From Roseomonas populi (GTDB lineage: Bacteria; Pseudomonadota; Alphaproteobacteria; Acetobacterales; Acetobacteraceae), in NCBI RefSeq assembly GCF_024594815.1, contig NZ_JANJOU010000028.1, positions 1 to 64,000 of the forward strand: DNA of 64,000 nucleotides, written 5' to 3'. The position numbers were made by a program, and so were the translations under genes. Below the pieces are notes generated by a model, which saw only the letters and a program-made list of their open reading frames with translations, had not been told where the DNA came from and made no database searches. Shown piece by piece: positions 25,040 to 34,129 of this stretch (the first letter of the stretch is position 1; every line of letters starts with the position of its first letter).

Positions 25040-26595
25040 TCGCCGCCGGCTCCCTCTCCGGCACGCCGGCCCCTGCGGCGATGGTGCCGTCCGGCCGCCC
25101 GCTGGTGGGCATCCTCGCGGTGCTGCTGGGGGCGCTGATCTCCACCCTTTACGGCCGGATTACGAGCTTCGGCCTGGCCGACCTGCGCGGCGCCGTGGGC
25201 GCGGGATTCGACGAGGGCGCCTGGATCCCTACGGCCGCCACGGTGGCGCAGATGTTCATCGGCCCGCCGGCCACCTGGCTCGGCGCGGTCTATGGCCCCC
25301 GGCGCGTCCTGCTGGCGTCCGTCAGCGTGTTCGGCCTGGCCTCGGTGCTCATCCCCTTCTCACCGGATCTGCCGGCGCTGCTGCTGGGCCAGGTGGTGGC
25401 CGGCCTCGTCTCCGGAACATTCATCCCGCTCACCATCGGCTTCGTCCTGCAAAACCTCAGGCCCTCCTGGTGGCCCTACGGCATCGCCGCCTTCGGGCTG
25501 AACCTGGAACTCTCCCTCAACATCCCCGCCTCCCTGGAGGGGTTCTACCTCGATCACCTAGGCTGGCCCTGGATCTTCTGGCAGGGGGCGGTGCTGGCGG
25601 TGCCCATGGCGGCCTGCGTCCTCCTCGGCATGCCGCGGCAGCCCGTCAACCGGGCGCTGCGGGACCGCGCCGATGGCTGGGGCATGCTGCACGCCGGCGC
25701 CGCCTTCTCCTTAATCTACGCGGCGCTGGAACAGGGCAACCGCCTGGACTGGCTGCACTCCGGCCTCATCTGCGCGCTGCTTCTCGGCGGGGCCCTGCTG
25801 CTCGTCGCCTTCGTGGCGCGGGAACTTGGCACGGCGGAGCCGTGGGTGAACCTCAGCTTCCTGCTCCGCCGCAACATCCTGCCGCTGCTGGCCATCCTCG
25901 TGCTCTACCGCTTCGTGCTCCTCGCCACCGCCTACCTGATCCCGCAGTACCTCACCACGGTGCAGAATTTCCGTAGCCTCGAGGTCGGGTCCGTGCTGAT
26001 TTGGATCGCCGCGCCGCAGTTCGTCCTGGCGCCGCTGGTGGCGCTGGTGCTGACCCGGGTGGAGCCGCGGATCGTGCTGGCGATGGGCGCCGCGACCATG
26101 GGCGTGGCCTGCATCATGGCCATGCGAATCACCCCGGAATGGCAGACGGGCGAGTTCCTGCCGTCGCAGATTTTCCAGGCGGTGGGCCAGACCTCCACTC
26201 TCGTCGCGATGATTCTCTTCTTCGTTCGCCATCTTCGCCCGGCGGATGCGCTGACCTTCGGGGCGGTGCTGCAGACGGCCCGCCTCCTGGGCGGTGAGTT
26301 GGGCAGCGCGACGATGCAGACCTATCTCCGCCTATCCGAGCAGGTGGACTCCTACCTCCTCGGCCTGCACCTGCAATCGGGCGCCGCGGATATTGCGGAG
26401 CGGCTGACGCGCATCGCCGCGCTAGCCGGCTCGCCGGCCAGCGGCGAAGGGGATGCCTCCGGCCGGGCACTCTCGATCCTGGCCGGGGCCGTCCAGGCGC
26501 AGGCCAACGTCCTCTCGGTCATCGACGGCTTCGGGGCCGCGCTGATCGCCGTGGTCGCCATGCTCGGCCTCATCGCCCTGCTTCGCGAACCCTGA
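25036..26595 (+). CDS. MFS drug efflux transporter, DHA2/EmrB-like
   Basis: 519 residues with about 14 transmembrane helices, normal for the DHA2 family. Early signature FGLADLRGAVGAGFDEGAWI then AATVAQMFIGPPATWLG; motif A region is VYGPRRVLLA. GTG start at 25036 overlapping the membrane fusion gene. Drug/H+ antiport across the inner membrane with the partner upstream. Followed by a tiny open frame and then the molybdenum hydroxylase genes. Confidence 0.9.
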   Translation: MIAAGSLSGTPAPAAMVPSGRPLVGILAVLLGALISTLYGRITSFGLADLRGAVGAGFDEGAWIPTAATVAQMFIGPPATWLGAVYGPRRVLLASVSVFGLASVLIPFSPDLPALLLGQVVAGLVSGTFIPLTIGFVLQNLRPSWWPYGIAAFGLNLELSLNIPASLEGFYLDHLGWPWIFWQGAVLAVPMAACVLLGMPRQPVNRALRDRADGWGMLHAGAAFSLIYAALEQGNRLDWLHSGLICALLLGGALLLVAFVARELGTAEPWVNLSFLLRRNILPLLAILVLYRFVLLATAYLIPQYLTTVQNFRSLEVGSVLIWIAAPQFVLAPLVALVLTRVEPRIVLAMGAATMGVACIMAMRITPEWQTGEFLPSQIFQAVGQTSTLVAMILFFVRHLRPADALTFGAVLQTARLLGGELGSATMQTYLRLSEQVDSYLLGLHLQSGAADIAERLTRIAALAGSPASGEGDASGRALSILAGAVQAQANVLSVIDGFGAALIAVVAMLGLIALLREP

Positions 26596-26609
26596 AGGGA
26601 ATGGACATC

Positions 26610-26705
26610 ATGATCATTCAAGCCGCGCGGGTTAGCGGCAAGAACGCGGGGCCTGCCGCGGGGATCATCACGGGCCTTGTCACCCGAGAGCCGACAGCAG
26701 CATGA
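26610..26705 (+). CDS. Possible 31-residue small protein or leader peptide
   Basis: Open frame filling the gap between the efflux pump and the cytochrome gene: MIIQAARVSGKNAGPAAGI then ITGLVTREPTAA. GAAGGGA lies about nine bases upstream of ATG 26610 (an ATG at 26601 is also in frame). Its TGA overlaps the cytochrome ATG by 4 bp (ATGA), the coupling arrangement used by every pair around it. That overlap is the main argument. No homology can be judged at this length. Confidence 0.4.
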   Translation: MIIQAARVSGKNAGPAAGIITGLVTREPTAA

Positions 26706-27970
26706 AGCCCGTCTGGAGACACCTCCTGATCGCTGGCCTGGCAGGATCCGTGCTGGCGGCGGGCGTCGCTCTCGCGCTAGCCTGGGAGCCGGCGATCGGA
26801 CGCGTCCCGCGGCCGGATCCGGCCGGCTTCGATCCCGCCATCGTCGCCCGTGGCGCGACGCTCGCGACGATCGGCGACTGCGCGGTCTGCCACACGGCGC
26901 CGAGTGGTGCGCCCTATGCCGGCGGGCGGGCGCTCGGGACCCCCTTCGGCACGCTCTACGCCACCAACATCACTCCGGACGAGGCGACCGGCCTCGGCAA
27001 CTGGTCCCCCGCCGCCTTCCGCCGCGCCATGAAGGACGGGGTGCGGCGCGACGGCGAGCACCTCTATCCCGCGCTGCCCTACGAGCACTTCACGCATGTG
27101 CGGGACGACGACCTGGACGCCATCTACGCCTTCCTGATGACGCGTCGCGCCGTGGACTCCCCTGCGCCGCCCAACGCCCTGATCCCGCCCCTCGGCTTCC
27201 GTCCGCTCCTCGCCGGGTGGAAGCTGCTCTTCTTGCACCGCGGGCCGGTCGAGCCGGTGCCCGAGCGCGGCGAGGCCTGGAACCGCGGCGCCTACCTTGT
27301 GGAGGGCCTGGGCCATTGCGGCGGCTGCCACACGCCCCGCAACTTGGCGGGTGGCGAGCAGGGGCGCCGCAGCCTCGCCGGCGGGGTGGCCGAGGGGTGG
27401 AACGCGCCGCCGCTGGACGGCTCGGCCGGTGGCTGGAGCATCGACGCGCTCGTCACCTATCTCGGCACCGGCCTTCACTCCTCGCGGGGCGTGGCCGCCG
27501 GGCCGATGGGGCCGGTGACCGAAGGGCTGTCGCAGGTTCCGGCGGAGGACCTTCGGGCTATCGCGACCTACATCGCCTCCCGCACCGGGAACGCCGCGCC
27601 GGTGCCGGTGCAGGAGCGGGCCGAGGAGGCGGCGCGCGCCCATCCCGAGGGCGCCGGGCTCTTCGCCGGGGCCTGCGCCGCCTGCCATGGCGGCGGCGCG
27701 CCCATGCTGGCGCGGAACCGCCCGGGCCTCGGCACCGCGACGCCGATCCTGGCGGCCGATCCGCGCAACGCGATCCAGGCCGTGCTGCAGGGCATCCCCG
27801 CGCCGGTCGGCCCGGACCGCCCGTTCATGCCGCCCTTCTCGGACGCGTTGGGCGACCGGCAGCTTGCCGAGATCCTCGCCTATGCCCGCGCCCGCTTCAC
27901 GGCGGAGCCGCCCTGGAGGGACCTACAGGAGAGCGTGACGCGCATCCGGAAGGAGAACACCCGGCCATGA
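26702..27970 (+). CDS. Triheme cytochrome c subunit of the molybdenum hydroxylase
   Basis: 422 residues with an N-terminal membrane anchor or signal (HLLIAGLAGSVLAAGVALAL) and three CxxCH haem sites: CAVCH (residue 60), CGGCH and CAACH. Met ligands are likely in each domain (for example PFMPPFSDALGD). It is the periplasmic electron acceptor that passes electrons from the Mo and Fe-S subunits to the respiratory chain, as in membrane-bound aldehyde and nicotinate dehydrogenases. It overlaps the next gene by 4 bp. Separate cytochrome, Fe-S and Mo genes make a three-subunit enzyme. Confidence 0.92.
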   Translation: MKPVWRHLLIAGLAGSVLAAGVALALAWEPAIGRVPRPDPAGFDPAIVARGATLATIGDCAVCHTAPSGAPYAGGRALGTPFGTLYATNITPDEATGLGNWSPAAFRRAMKDGVRRDGEHLYPALPYEHFTHVRDDDLDAIYAFLMTRRAVDSPAPPNALIPPLGFRPLLAGWKLLFLHRGPVEPVPERGEAWNRGAYLVEGLGHCGGCHTPRNLAGGEQGRRSLAGGVAEGWNAPPLDGSAGGWSIDALVTYLGTGLHSSRGVAAGPMGPVTEGLSQVPAEDLRAIATYIASRTGNAAPVPVQERAEEAARAHPEGAGLFAGACAACHGGGAPMLARNRPGLGTATPILAADPRNAIQAVLQGIPAPVGPDRPFMPPFSDALGDRQLAEILAYARARFTAEPPWRDLQESVTRIRKENTRP

Positions 27971-28455
27971 CCGTGCGCCTGACGATCAACGGGGCCGAGA
28001 GGCGGGTCGAGTCCCCGCCCGACACGCCGCTTCTCTACGTGCTGCGGGACGAGGTGGGGTTGAACGGCGCCAAGTACGGCTGCGGCCTAGGCCAGTGCGG
28101 CGCCTGTACCGTGCAGCTGGACGGAAGACCCGTCTTCTCCTGCCTGCTGCCCGTCGGCGCTCTGGAGGGACGACAGGTCCGCACGGTCGAGGGGCTCGGC
28201 ACGGCTGCCTCCCCCTCCATCCTGCAACGCGCCTTCGAGGAGGAGCAGGCGGCGCAGTGCGGCTACTGCATCGCCGGCATGATCATGCGCGCGCAGGCGC
28301 TGCTGGACCGTGTCCCGGACCCGGACGAGGCCGCCATCCGCGCGCACATGCAGGCCAACCTCTGCCGCTGCGGCACCCACATGCGGATCCTGCGCGCGGT
28401 ACGCCGGGCCGCGACGGCGATGCGCAGCACTGTCTCGCGGGGGACGGCACCATGA
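27967..28455 (+). CDS. [2Fe-2S] subunit of a xanthine dehydrogenase-family hydroxylase
   Basis: 162 residues. The plant-type ferredoxin cluster uses KYGCGLGQCGACTVQLDG plus the Cys of VFSCLLPV. The second cluster uses AQCGYCIAGM and NLCRCGTHMRI. Both clusters are complete. No signal peptide; it is probably carried across by the Tat-exported Mo subunit. 4-bp overlaps on both sides (27967-27970, 28452-28455) give the order cytochrome, Fe-S, Mo. Similar small subunits serve isoquinoline, nicotinate and aldehyde oxidoreductases. Confidence 0.95.
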   Translation: MTVRLTINGAERRVESPPDTPLLYVLRDEVGLNGAKYGCGLGQCGACTVQLDGRPVFSCLLPVGALEGRQVRTVEGLGTAASPSILQRAFEEEQAAQCGYCIAGMIMRAQALLDRVPDPDEAAIRAHMQANLCRCGTHMRILRAVRRAATAMRSTVSRGTAP

Positions 28456-30698
28456 ACCGCGCCGTCCCGCGCCGCGGCCTGCTGGCGGCCGGCGCCCTGA
28501 TCGTCGGCTTCTCGTTCTCCAACCGGGCGCGCGCGCAGCTGGCGGGCGGCGGCGAGGGCGGCGCGGGGCCGCCCGTCACCGCGCCGCACCTTCCGGGCAG
28601 CTTGCGCTCCACGCCATGGCTCGATGCCTGGATCCGCATCGCCGCCGATGGCGCAATCACCGTGTTCACCGGCAAGGCGGAACTCGGCCAGGGCATCCGG
28701 ACGGCGCTGTTGCAGGTCGCGGCGGAGGAGCTGGACGTGCCGCCCTCCACCATCACCCTTGTCACCGCGGACACGGAGCGGACGCCGGACGAGGGGCTGA
28801 CGGCGGGCAGCCATTCCATGCAGGACAGCGGCATGGCGCTCCGCAACGCTGCCGCCAATGTCCGCCTGCTGCTGACGCGGGCCGCCGCCGAGGGCTGGAA
28901 AGTCGCGCCCGCCACCCTCGCCACCACCGGCACCGGCCATGTCCGGGCGGCGGATGGGCGCACCCGCCCCTATGCCGAGCTGGCCGCCGACCTGTCGCTG
29001 CACGTGGAGGCCGTGCCCGACGCCCCGCTCCGCTCCCCCGCGGAGTTCCGGACGATGAACCACCATCTGCCGCGCCTGGACATTCCGGGCAAGCTGACGG
29101 GCGCCCAGGCCTTCCTGCAGGACATGCGCCTGCCGGGGATGCTGCACGCGCGCGTGGTCCGCGGCCCCAGCGTAGGCACGCGGCTGCGCGACCCGGCCTG
29201 GGCGGAGGTGGCCGCGACGCCCGGCATCGTCGCTACGGTCCGGGACGGCGCCTTCGCCGCGATCGTGGCGGAACGGGAGTGGACGGCCATCACCGCCCTG
29301 CGCCGGTTGCAGGATACGCCACAAGAGCGCAGCGGCCCGCCCCTGCCGGGCATGGATCCCGCCGCCACGCTGAAGGCACTTCCGGCCCGCGAGATCACGA
29401 TCCTGGAGCAGGCCGGGCCTGGCGGCACGGCGCGGCATCGCGTGCGCGCGAGGTTCACGCGGCCCTGGATCAGCCACGGTTCGATCGGACCCTCCTGCGC
29501 GATCGCGCTGTTCCAGGACGGGCGGCTCACGATCTGGACGCACAGCCAGGGCACCTTCGACGTCCGGCGCGTAGCGGCGGACCTGCTGCGGCTGCCGGAG
29601 AACCGCGTGCACGCCATCCATGTCGAGGGCTCCGGCTGCTACGGCCAGAACGGGGCCGACGATGTGGCGGCGGAGGCGGCGCGCATCGCCGTCGCCGTAC
29701 CCGGCCGCCCGATCCGCCTGCAATGGATGCGGGAGCAGGAGTTCGGCTGGGAGCCGCTGGGGCCGGCCATGGTGACGGAGCTCGAGGCCGCGCTGGACGA
29801 GAGGAACCGCATCATCTCCTGGCGGCACGAGGTCTGGAGCAATCCGCACAACAACCGGCCGGTTGATGCCGGCGGCGTCCTGGTCGGCGGCGAGGTGGCC
29901 TCTCCCTTCCCACCGCCGGAGCCGAAGCCCATCCCGATGCCGGAGGGGGACGGAAGCCGCAACTCCAACCCGCTCTACGCCCTGCAGGACATGCACGTCG
30001 TCTACCACTTCCTGCCGGAGATGCCTCTCCGCGTCTCCGCCCTGCGGTCGCTCGGCGCGCACCTGAACGTCTTCTCGATCGAGAGCATGTTCGACGAGCT
30101 GGCCGCCGCCGCGCGGATCGACCCGCTTGCGCTGCGGCTCGCCCATATGGAGGACCCGCGCGCACGGGCCGTCATGGCGCATGGCGCCGAGCGCTTCGCC
30201 TGGAGTAGCCGCCCGCGGGGGGATGGCCGGCGCGGATGCGGCATGGGGTTCGCCCGCTACAAGAACCTCGGCGCCTACTGCGCCGTGTTCCTGGAGATCG
30301 AGGCGGAGCGCGAGACGGGCCGCATCGCCGTCCGCCGCGCCGTCGCCGCGGTCGATTGCGGGCAGGTCGTCAGCCCGGACGGCGTCCGCAACCAGATCGA
30401 GGGCGCCATCGTCCAGTCGCTCAGCTGGGCCACCCAGGAGGCCATGGCCTTCGACGCGGGACAGCGACTGGGCTTCGATTGGAGCAGCTATCCCATCCTG
30501 CGCTTCCGCGACGTGCCCGACCTGGTGGAGGTCCATCTCCTGGACCAGCCGAACCAGCCCTTTCTCGGGGCTGCGGAGGCAGGGCAGGGGCCGACCTCGG
30601 CGGCCTTGGCGAACGCCCTCGCGGACGCGACGGGGAAGCGGATGCGCGACATGCCGCTCAGCCCGGCACGGGTGAAGCAGGCCATGGGCGCGATCTGA
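28452..30698 (+). CDS. Molybdopterin-binding subunit, xanthine dehydrogenase family (IorB/NicB-like)
   Basis: 748 residues. A twin-arginine leader (PRRGLLAAGALIVGFSFS) predicts Tat export of the folded cofactor-loaded protein. The body has the MREQEFGWEPLGPAM segment that contacts molybdopterin, the ALRSLGAHLNVFSIESMFDE substrate-access loop, and GAAEAGQGPTSAALANALAD, where the Glu of GAAE is the likely catalytic base. Such enzymes hydroxylate an N-heterocycle or aldehyde with water. The IorB-like form has its two Mo domains in one chain, as here. No cofactor-insertion gene of the XdhC type is nearby. Substrate unproven; a pyridine or quinoline type is plausible because of the two FAD monooxygenases. 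Confidence 0.9.
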   Translation: MNRAVPRRGLLAAGALIVGFSFSNRARAQLAGGGEGGAGPPVTAPHLPGSLRSTPWLDAWIRIAADGAITVFTGKAELGQGIRTALLQVAAEELDVPPSTITLVTADTERTPDEGLTAGSHSMQDSGMALRNAAANVRLLLTRAAAEGWKVAPATLATTGTGHVRAADGRTRPYAELAADLSLHVEAVPDAPLRSPAEFRTMNHHLPRLDIPGKLTGAQAFLQDMRLPGMLHARVVRGPSVGTRLRDPAWAEVAATPGIVATVRDGAFAAIVAEREWTAITALRRLQDTPQERSGPPLPGMDPAATLKALPAREITILEQAGPGGTARHRVRARFTRPWISHGSIGPSCAIALFQDGRLTIWTHSQGTFDVRRVAADLLRLPENRVHAIHVEGSGCYGQNGADDVAAEAARIAVAVPGRPIRLQWMREQEFGWEPLGPAMVTELEAALDERNRIISWRHEVWSNPHNNRPVDAGGVLVGGEVASPFPPPEPKPIPMPEGDGSRNSNPLYALQDMHVVYHFLPEMPLRVSALRSLGAHLNVFSIESMFDELAAAARIDPLALRLAHMEDPRARAVMAHGAERFAWSSRPRGDGRRGCGMGFARYKNLGAYCAVFLEIEAERETGRIAVRRAVAAVDCGQVVSPDGVRNQIEGAIVQSLSWATQEAMAFDAGQRLGFDWSSYPILRFRDVPDLVEVHLLDQPNQPFLGAAEAGQGPTSAALANALADATGKRMRDMPLSPARVKQAMGAI

Positions 30699-30772
30699 GA
30701 CCGGTGCGCCCTGGGCGGGAGCCGCCACCCGCCCCCACGCCACCCTTGGCAGGATTTCCGGAGCGACCGACG

Positions 30773-31081
30773 ATGCCTGACGAATGCCGCCACCATTCCT
30801 CCATCACCCAGGTGACGCCGGGTACGCGGGGCTGCGCCGAGTGCCTGGCCATCGGCTCCCGATGGCTGCACCTCCGCCTGTGCCGGAGTTGCGGGCATGT
30901 CGGCTGCTGCGACAGCTCGCCGCATCGCCACGCCCGGCACCACTTCCAGGCCACCGGGCATCCTATCATCGAGGGGTATGACCCGCCGGAGGGCTGGGGC
31001 TGGTGCTACATCGACGACGTAGAGGTGGACCTCGGCGGCGAGCCGACACCGCAGTTGGGCCCGATCCCCCGCTACTATTAG
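30773..31081 (+). CDS. UBP-type zinc-finger protein
   Basis: 102 residues. The ZnF-UBP ligand pattern is complete: Cys5, His7/8, CAEC at 21-24, CRSCGHVGC at 37-45, and the His cluster HRHARHH at 51-57. In eukaryotes this finger binds the free C-terminus of ubiquitin; its bacterial role is unknown. GGAG occurs upstream of ATG 30773. It is immediately before a cNMP-binding/thioredoxin-reductase-like gene. I believe this pairing recurs in many bacteria, so the two probably act together, for example in a redox-linked stress response. Inference. Confidence 0.88.
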   Translation: MPDECRHHSSITQVTPGTRGCAECLAIGSRWLHLRLCRSCGHVGCCDSSPHRHARHHFQATGHPIIEGYDPPEGWGWCYIDDVEVDLGGEPTPQLGPIPRYY

Positions 31082-31128
31082 CGGGGCCGAAAGGGCCGCA
31101 CGGCTCGTTCATGGAGATGAGGCCCGTC

Positions 31129-32805
31129 ATGACGACGCTTCCGAATGCTGCTGCCGCCTTCCCCGATCCTGCCGATCCCTACAGGCGGACGGAGCAGATA
31201 TTCCCGCGCTTGACCGACGACATGGTGCGCCGGGCCACCGGCTATGGCCGGATCGTGGATCGTCCCGAAGGCGGCGTGCTCTACAGCCGGGGCAACCGCA
31301 TCGTCGACTTCTTCATCGTGCTGGAGGGCGCCATCGAGGTCCTGGCGCTCTCCACCGAGGATGGAAAGCCGGATACGGTTCTTACCGTGCATGGCCAGCA
31401 CGGGTTCACCGGCGAACTGGATCTGCTGAACGGGCGCGAGACGCTCGTCTCGGCGCGCGCCCAGCCCGGTTCGCGCCTGCTCAGGATTGATCGCCCCCAC
31501 TTCCACCGGATGCTGCAGGCGGAGGCCGACATCGCCGAGCTGGCGATGCGCGCCTTCATCCTGCGGCGCATGGGCTTCATCCAGCACGGACTCGGCGGGG
31601 TCATCCTGCTCGGGGCGAGCCGGACGGCCAGCTTCCTCGGGCTGCAGCGCTTCCTCGGCCGCAACGGATACCCGCACGAGGTGGTCGATATCGACCGCGA
31701 CCCGCAGGCGCAGGTCTTCGTCTCGGCGTTCGGTCTTCGGGCCGAGCAGTTGCCGGTGGTAATCCTGCCCGGACACAAGGTTCTGTATGATCCCGGCACC
31801 GCGGCCCTCGCGGACACGCTCGGCCTGACGGAGGAGATCGCGCCGGAGGAGGTCTTCGACGTCGCCGTGGTCGGCGCAGGACCGGCGGGACTGGCCTCCG
31901 CCGTCTATGCGGCCTCGGAGGGACTGCGGACCATCGTCATCGAGGGGCTGGCACCCGGCGGGCAGGCTGGCACGAGCTCGCGGATCGAGAACTATCTTGG
32001 CTTTCCCACGGGGATCACGGGTCAGGCCTTGGCCGGGCGGGCGCAGATCCAGGCCCAGAAGTTCGGGGCCCGCTTGGCAATCTCGCGGATGGTGAAGGGC
32101 CTGGATTGCAGCGCACACCCGTACCGCCTCGCTCTCGAGGATGGCCGCTCGGTCACGGCACGCGCCGTTGTGGTCGCAAGCGGGGCCCGCTACCGCAAGC
32201 TGAACGTGCCGGACTACGAGCGCTTCGAGGGCCAGGGCATCCACTACGCCGCGACGGCGATCGAGGGCCGGCTCTGCCCGGGAGAGGAGGTCATCGTCGT
32301 CGGTGGGGGAAATTCGGCGGGACAGGCGGCGATGTTCCTGTCTCGCATCGCCAGGCGCGTTCACATGCTCGTCCGCGCGGAGGGGCTGGCCGCCACGATG
32401 TCGGACTATCTCGTGCAGCGGATTGCCTCGACCGAGACGATCTCGCTGCGGCCGCGATCCACAATCACGGGGCTTGGCGGCGCCGGCACGCTCGAGGAGG
32501 TGACGTGGTTCGATGGGCCGACGGGGCGGAGCGTGACGCGGCCCGTGCGGAACGTGTTCGCCATGATCGGGGCGGAGCCGAACACCGCCTGGCTGGGATC
32601 CTGCCTGTCGCTCGACGGCAAGGGCTTCGTCGTGACCGGACGGGATGCCGATGGCGCGCCCCTCGCCGATACCTTCGCGAGCAGCCGGCCCGGCATCTAC
32701 GCGGTCGGCGACGTCCGTTCGAGTTCCACGAAGCGCGTGGCCTCGGCGGTGGGAGAGGGGTCGGTGGTCGTGCAGTCGATCCACCGATATCTCGGCGGCA
32801 TGTGA
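31129..32805 (+). CDS. Cyclic nucleotide-binding domain fused to thioredoxin reductase-like flavoprotein
   Basis: 558 residues. Residues about 25-140 form a cNMP/CRP-type sensor domain (FFIVLEGAIEVLAL, HGFTGELDLLNGR). A short thioredoxin-like or linker domain follows (LGASRTASFLGLQRFLGRNG). From about 245 comes an FAD/NAD(P)H oxidoreductase with VAVVGAGPAGLASAVYAASE, GQAGTSSRIENYLGFPTG, VIVVGGGNSAGQAAMFLS and GIYAVGDVRSS. The CxxC redox pair of true thioredoxin reductases is absent, as usual for this subfamily, so it cannot reduce thioredoxin directly. ATG 31129 is favoured by AGATGAGG upstream. Partner gene: the UBP finger, 47 bp before. Confidence 0.9.
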   Translation: MTTLPNAAAAFPDPADPYRRTEQIFPRLTDDMVRRATGYGRIVDRPEGGVLYSRGNRIVDFFIVLEGAIEVLALSTEDGKPDTVLTVHGQHGFTGELDLLNGRETLVSARAQPGSRLLRIDRPHFHRMLQAEADIAELAMRAFILRRMGFIQHGLGGVILLGASRTASFLGLQRFLGRNGYPHEVVDIDRDPQAQVFVSAFGLRAEQLPVVILPGHKVLYDPGTAALADTLGLTEEIAPEEVFDVAVVGAGPAGLASAVYAASEGLRTIVIEGLAPGGQAGTSSRIENYLGFPTGITGQALAGRAQIQAQKFGARLAISRMVKGLDCSAHPYRLALEDGRSVTARAVVVASGARYRKLNVPDYERFEGQGIHYAATAIEGRLCPGEEVIVVGGGNSAGQAAMFLSRIARRVHMLVRAEGLAATMSDYLVQRIASTETISLRPRSTITGLGGAGTLEEVTWFDGPTGRSVTRPVRNVFAMIGAEPNTAWLGSCLSLDGKGFVVTGRDADGAPLADTFASSRPGIYAVGDVRSSSTKRVASAVGEGSVVVQSIHRYLGGM

Positions 32806-33013
32806 GGGGGGCGCATGGGTGAGTCCTGGCACGGCGAGGGAGGCACCGCTGTTCGAGGGCGCGCCAGCGGGACCAGTGCCGCCCATGCGTGCGGAGCCGC
32901 GCCCTTCACATCCCGTGAAGCGGACGCGCGAAGGCCGGCGCGCTGTTCCGCCGAGGGTTGGGCGTCTTCGGAAGGAACCCCGCAACGGAACGCGCTGCCC
33001 TCCGCAGGCCGTG

Positions 33014-34129
33014 CTACCCCAGACCTGCACCCAGGCGGCGGCCATAGGCAGCGATGGCCGTGCCGACCGGCATCCGCTCCCGCTCATAGGCGCGCAGGGC
33101 GTCCTCTGGCGGAAGGCGGCCGAGATGCGCGCACAGTGCCATGGCGTCGCCCGCCGCCTTGGCCACGCCCATCGCGGTGTGCGGCCGCACCACGAAGGCG
33201 GCGTCGCCCAGCAGCGCCAGGCGGCCCGAGGCCATGCGCGGCGCCTCGTAGTCGAAGATCGCCTGGATGAAGGGGCTAGGCTCCGAGGCGACAGCCGCTG
33301 CAAAGGCGGGCGGGAGGAGCGCGAGCCCGTCTTCGCGCAGCGCCGCGGTGCGCGAGGCGGGCAGCTGCCCTGGTGAGAGCGAGTAGGGGTGCGCGAGGCC
33401 CGAGGCATCGGTCAGCACGCCGGCGAGGACGCCCGATGCGACAGGGCGGTACCAGACCCAGTTGTAGCGCCGAAGCCCGGGCTTCATCTCGCCCCCCGGA
33501 CCCGTGACGGAGTAACCGAGGATCTGCGAGCGCGGCGCCATATAGAAGGCGAAGCGGTCCAGCAGCGTCTCCGCCGCCTCGGCCGGCAGTCCGGCCTCCG
33601 GCACAAGCCCGCGCCAGGCGACGTAGCCGGCGTAGCGGTTGGGGGAGGGCAGGCCCGTTACGGCCTCCCTCACCACCGAGCCCAGGCCATCCGCGCCGAG
33701 CACGAGGTCGGCGCTCTCGCTGCTTCCATCCGTGAAGTGCAGCACCGCCTCGGCCCCGCTCTGGGCCGCGCCCTGCACCGTGCGGCCCAGGCGGTAATCC
33801 CCGTCTTCCAGCCGTGTCCGGACGGCGTGGTACAGATAGTCCCAGGACACCTGCATCTGCGGCGTGGCCTGCCGGTGCGCGATGCCGCCGGCGCGGTCCA
33901 GCGTAATGCGGTCGCGCGCCACCACGCCCACCCTTACTGCGTCCTCGGCACCAATCCGCCGCAGCACGTCGAAGACCTCGCGCTGGGGCACCAGCCCGGC
34001 GCCGCGCCCTTCCAGGCCGTGGGCGGAGCGCTCGAAGACGCGCACCTCATGCCCGTCCTGCCGCAGCAGGATGGCGGCGAGGAGGCCCCCGAGGGAGCCC
34101 CCGGCCACCGCGACCCGCAGCCTTCTCAT
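33014..34129 (-). CDS. FAD-dependent monooxygenase, second copy (dihydroxypyridine hydroxylase-like)
   Basis: 371 residues, related over its full length to the enzyme at 19198-20457 (shared [11 protein letters not shown] and YNWVWYRP motifs). FAD motif [22 protein letters not shown] motif [16 protein letters not shown] and the GD motif [20 protein letters not shown] are all present. Group A aromatic hydroxylase. ATG 34129 overlaps the stop of the upstream MFS gene by 4 bp. The operon faces a LysR gene, so LysR control is likely. Two distinct paralogues suggest successive ring hydroxylations or two related substrates. Confidence 0.85.
   Translation of the reverse strand: MRRLRVAVAGGSLGGLLAAILLRQDGHEVRVFERSAHGLEGRGAGLVPQREVFDVLRRIGAEDAVRVGVVARDRITLDRAGGIAHRQATPQMQVSWDYLYHAVRTRLEDGDYRLGRTVQGAAQSGAEAVLHFTDGSSESADLVLGADGLGSVVREAVTGLPSPNRYAGYVAWRGLVPEAGLPAEAAETLLDRFAFYMAPRSQILGYSVTGPGGEMKPGLRRYNWVWYRPVASGVLAGVLTDASGLAHPYSLSPGQLPASRTAALREDGLALLPPAFAAAVASEPSPFIQAIFDYEAPRMASGRLALLGDAAFVVRPHTAMGVAKAAGDAMALCAHLGRLPPEDALRAYERERMPVGTAIAAYGRRLGAGLG

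Noticed and set aside
28263-30743. An 826-codon minus-strand frame opposite the Mo subunit
   Set aside because: Shadow of the molybdenum hydroxylase. The plus-strand protein is clear and is coupled to its neighbours by overlaps.
31129-32805. Calling the flavoprotein a thioredoxin reductase
   Set aside because: The CxxC redox pair is absent and a cNMP domain is fused; only the FAD/NAD(P)H fold is shared.
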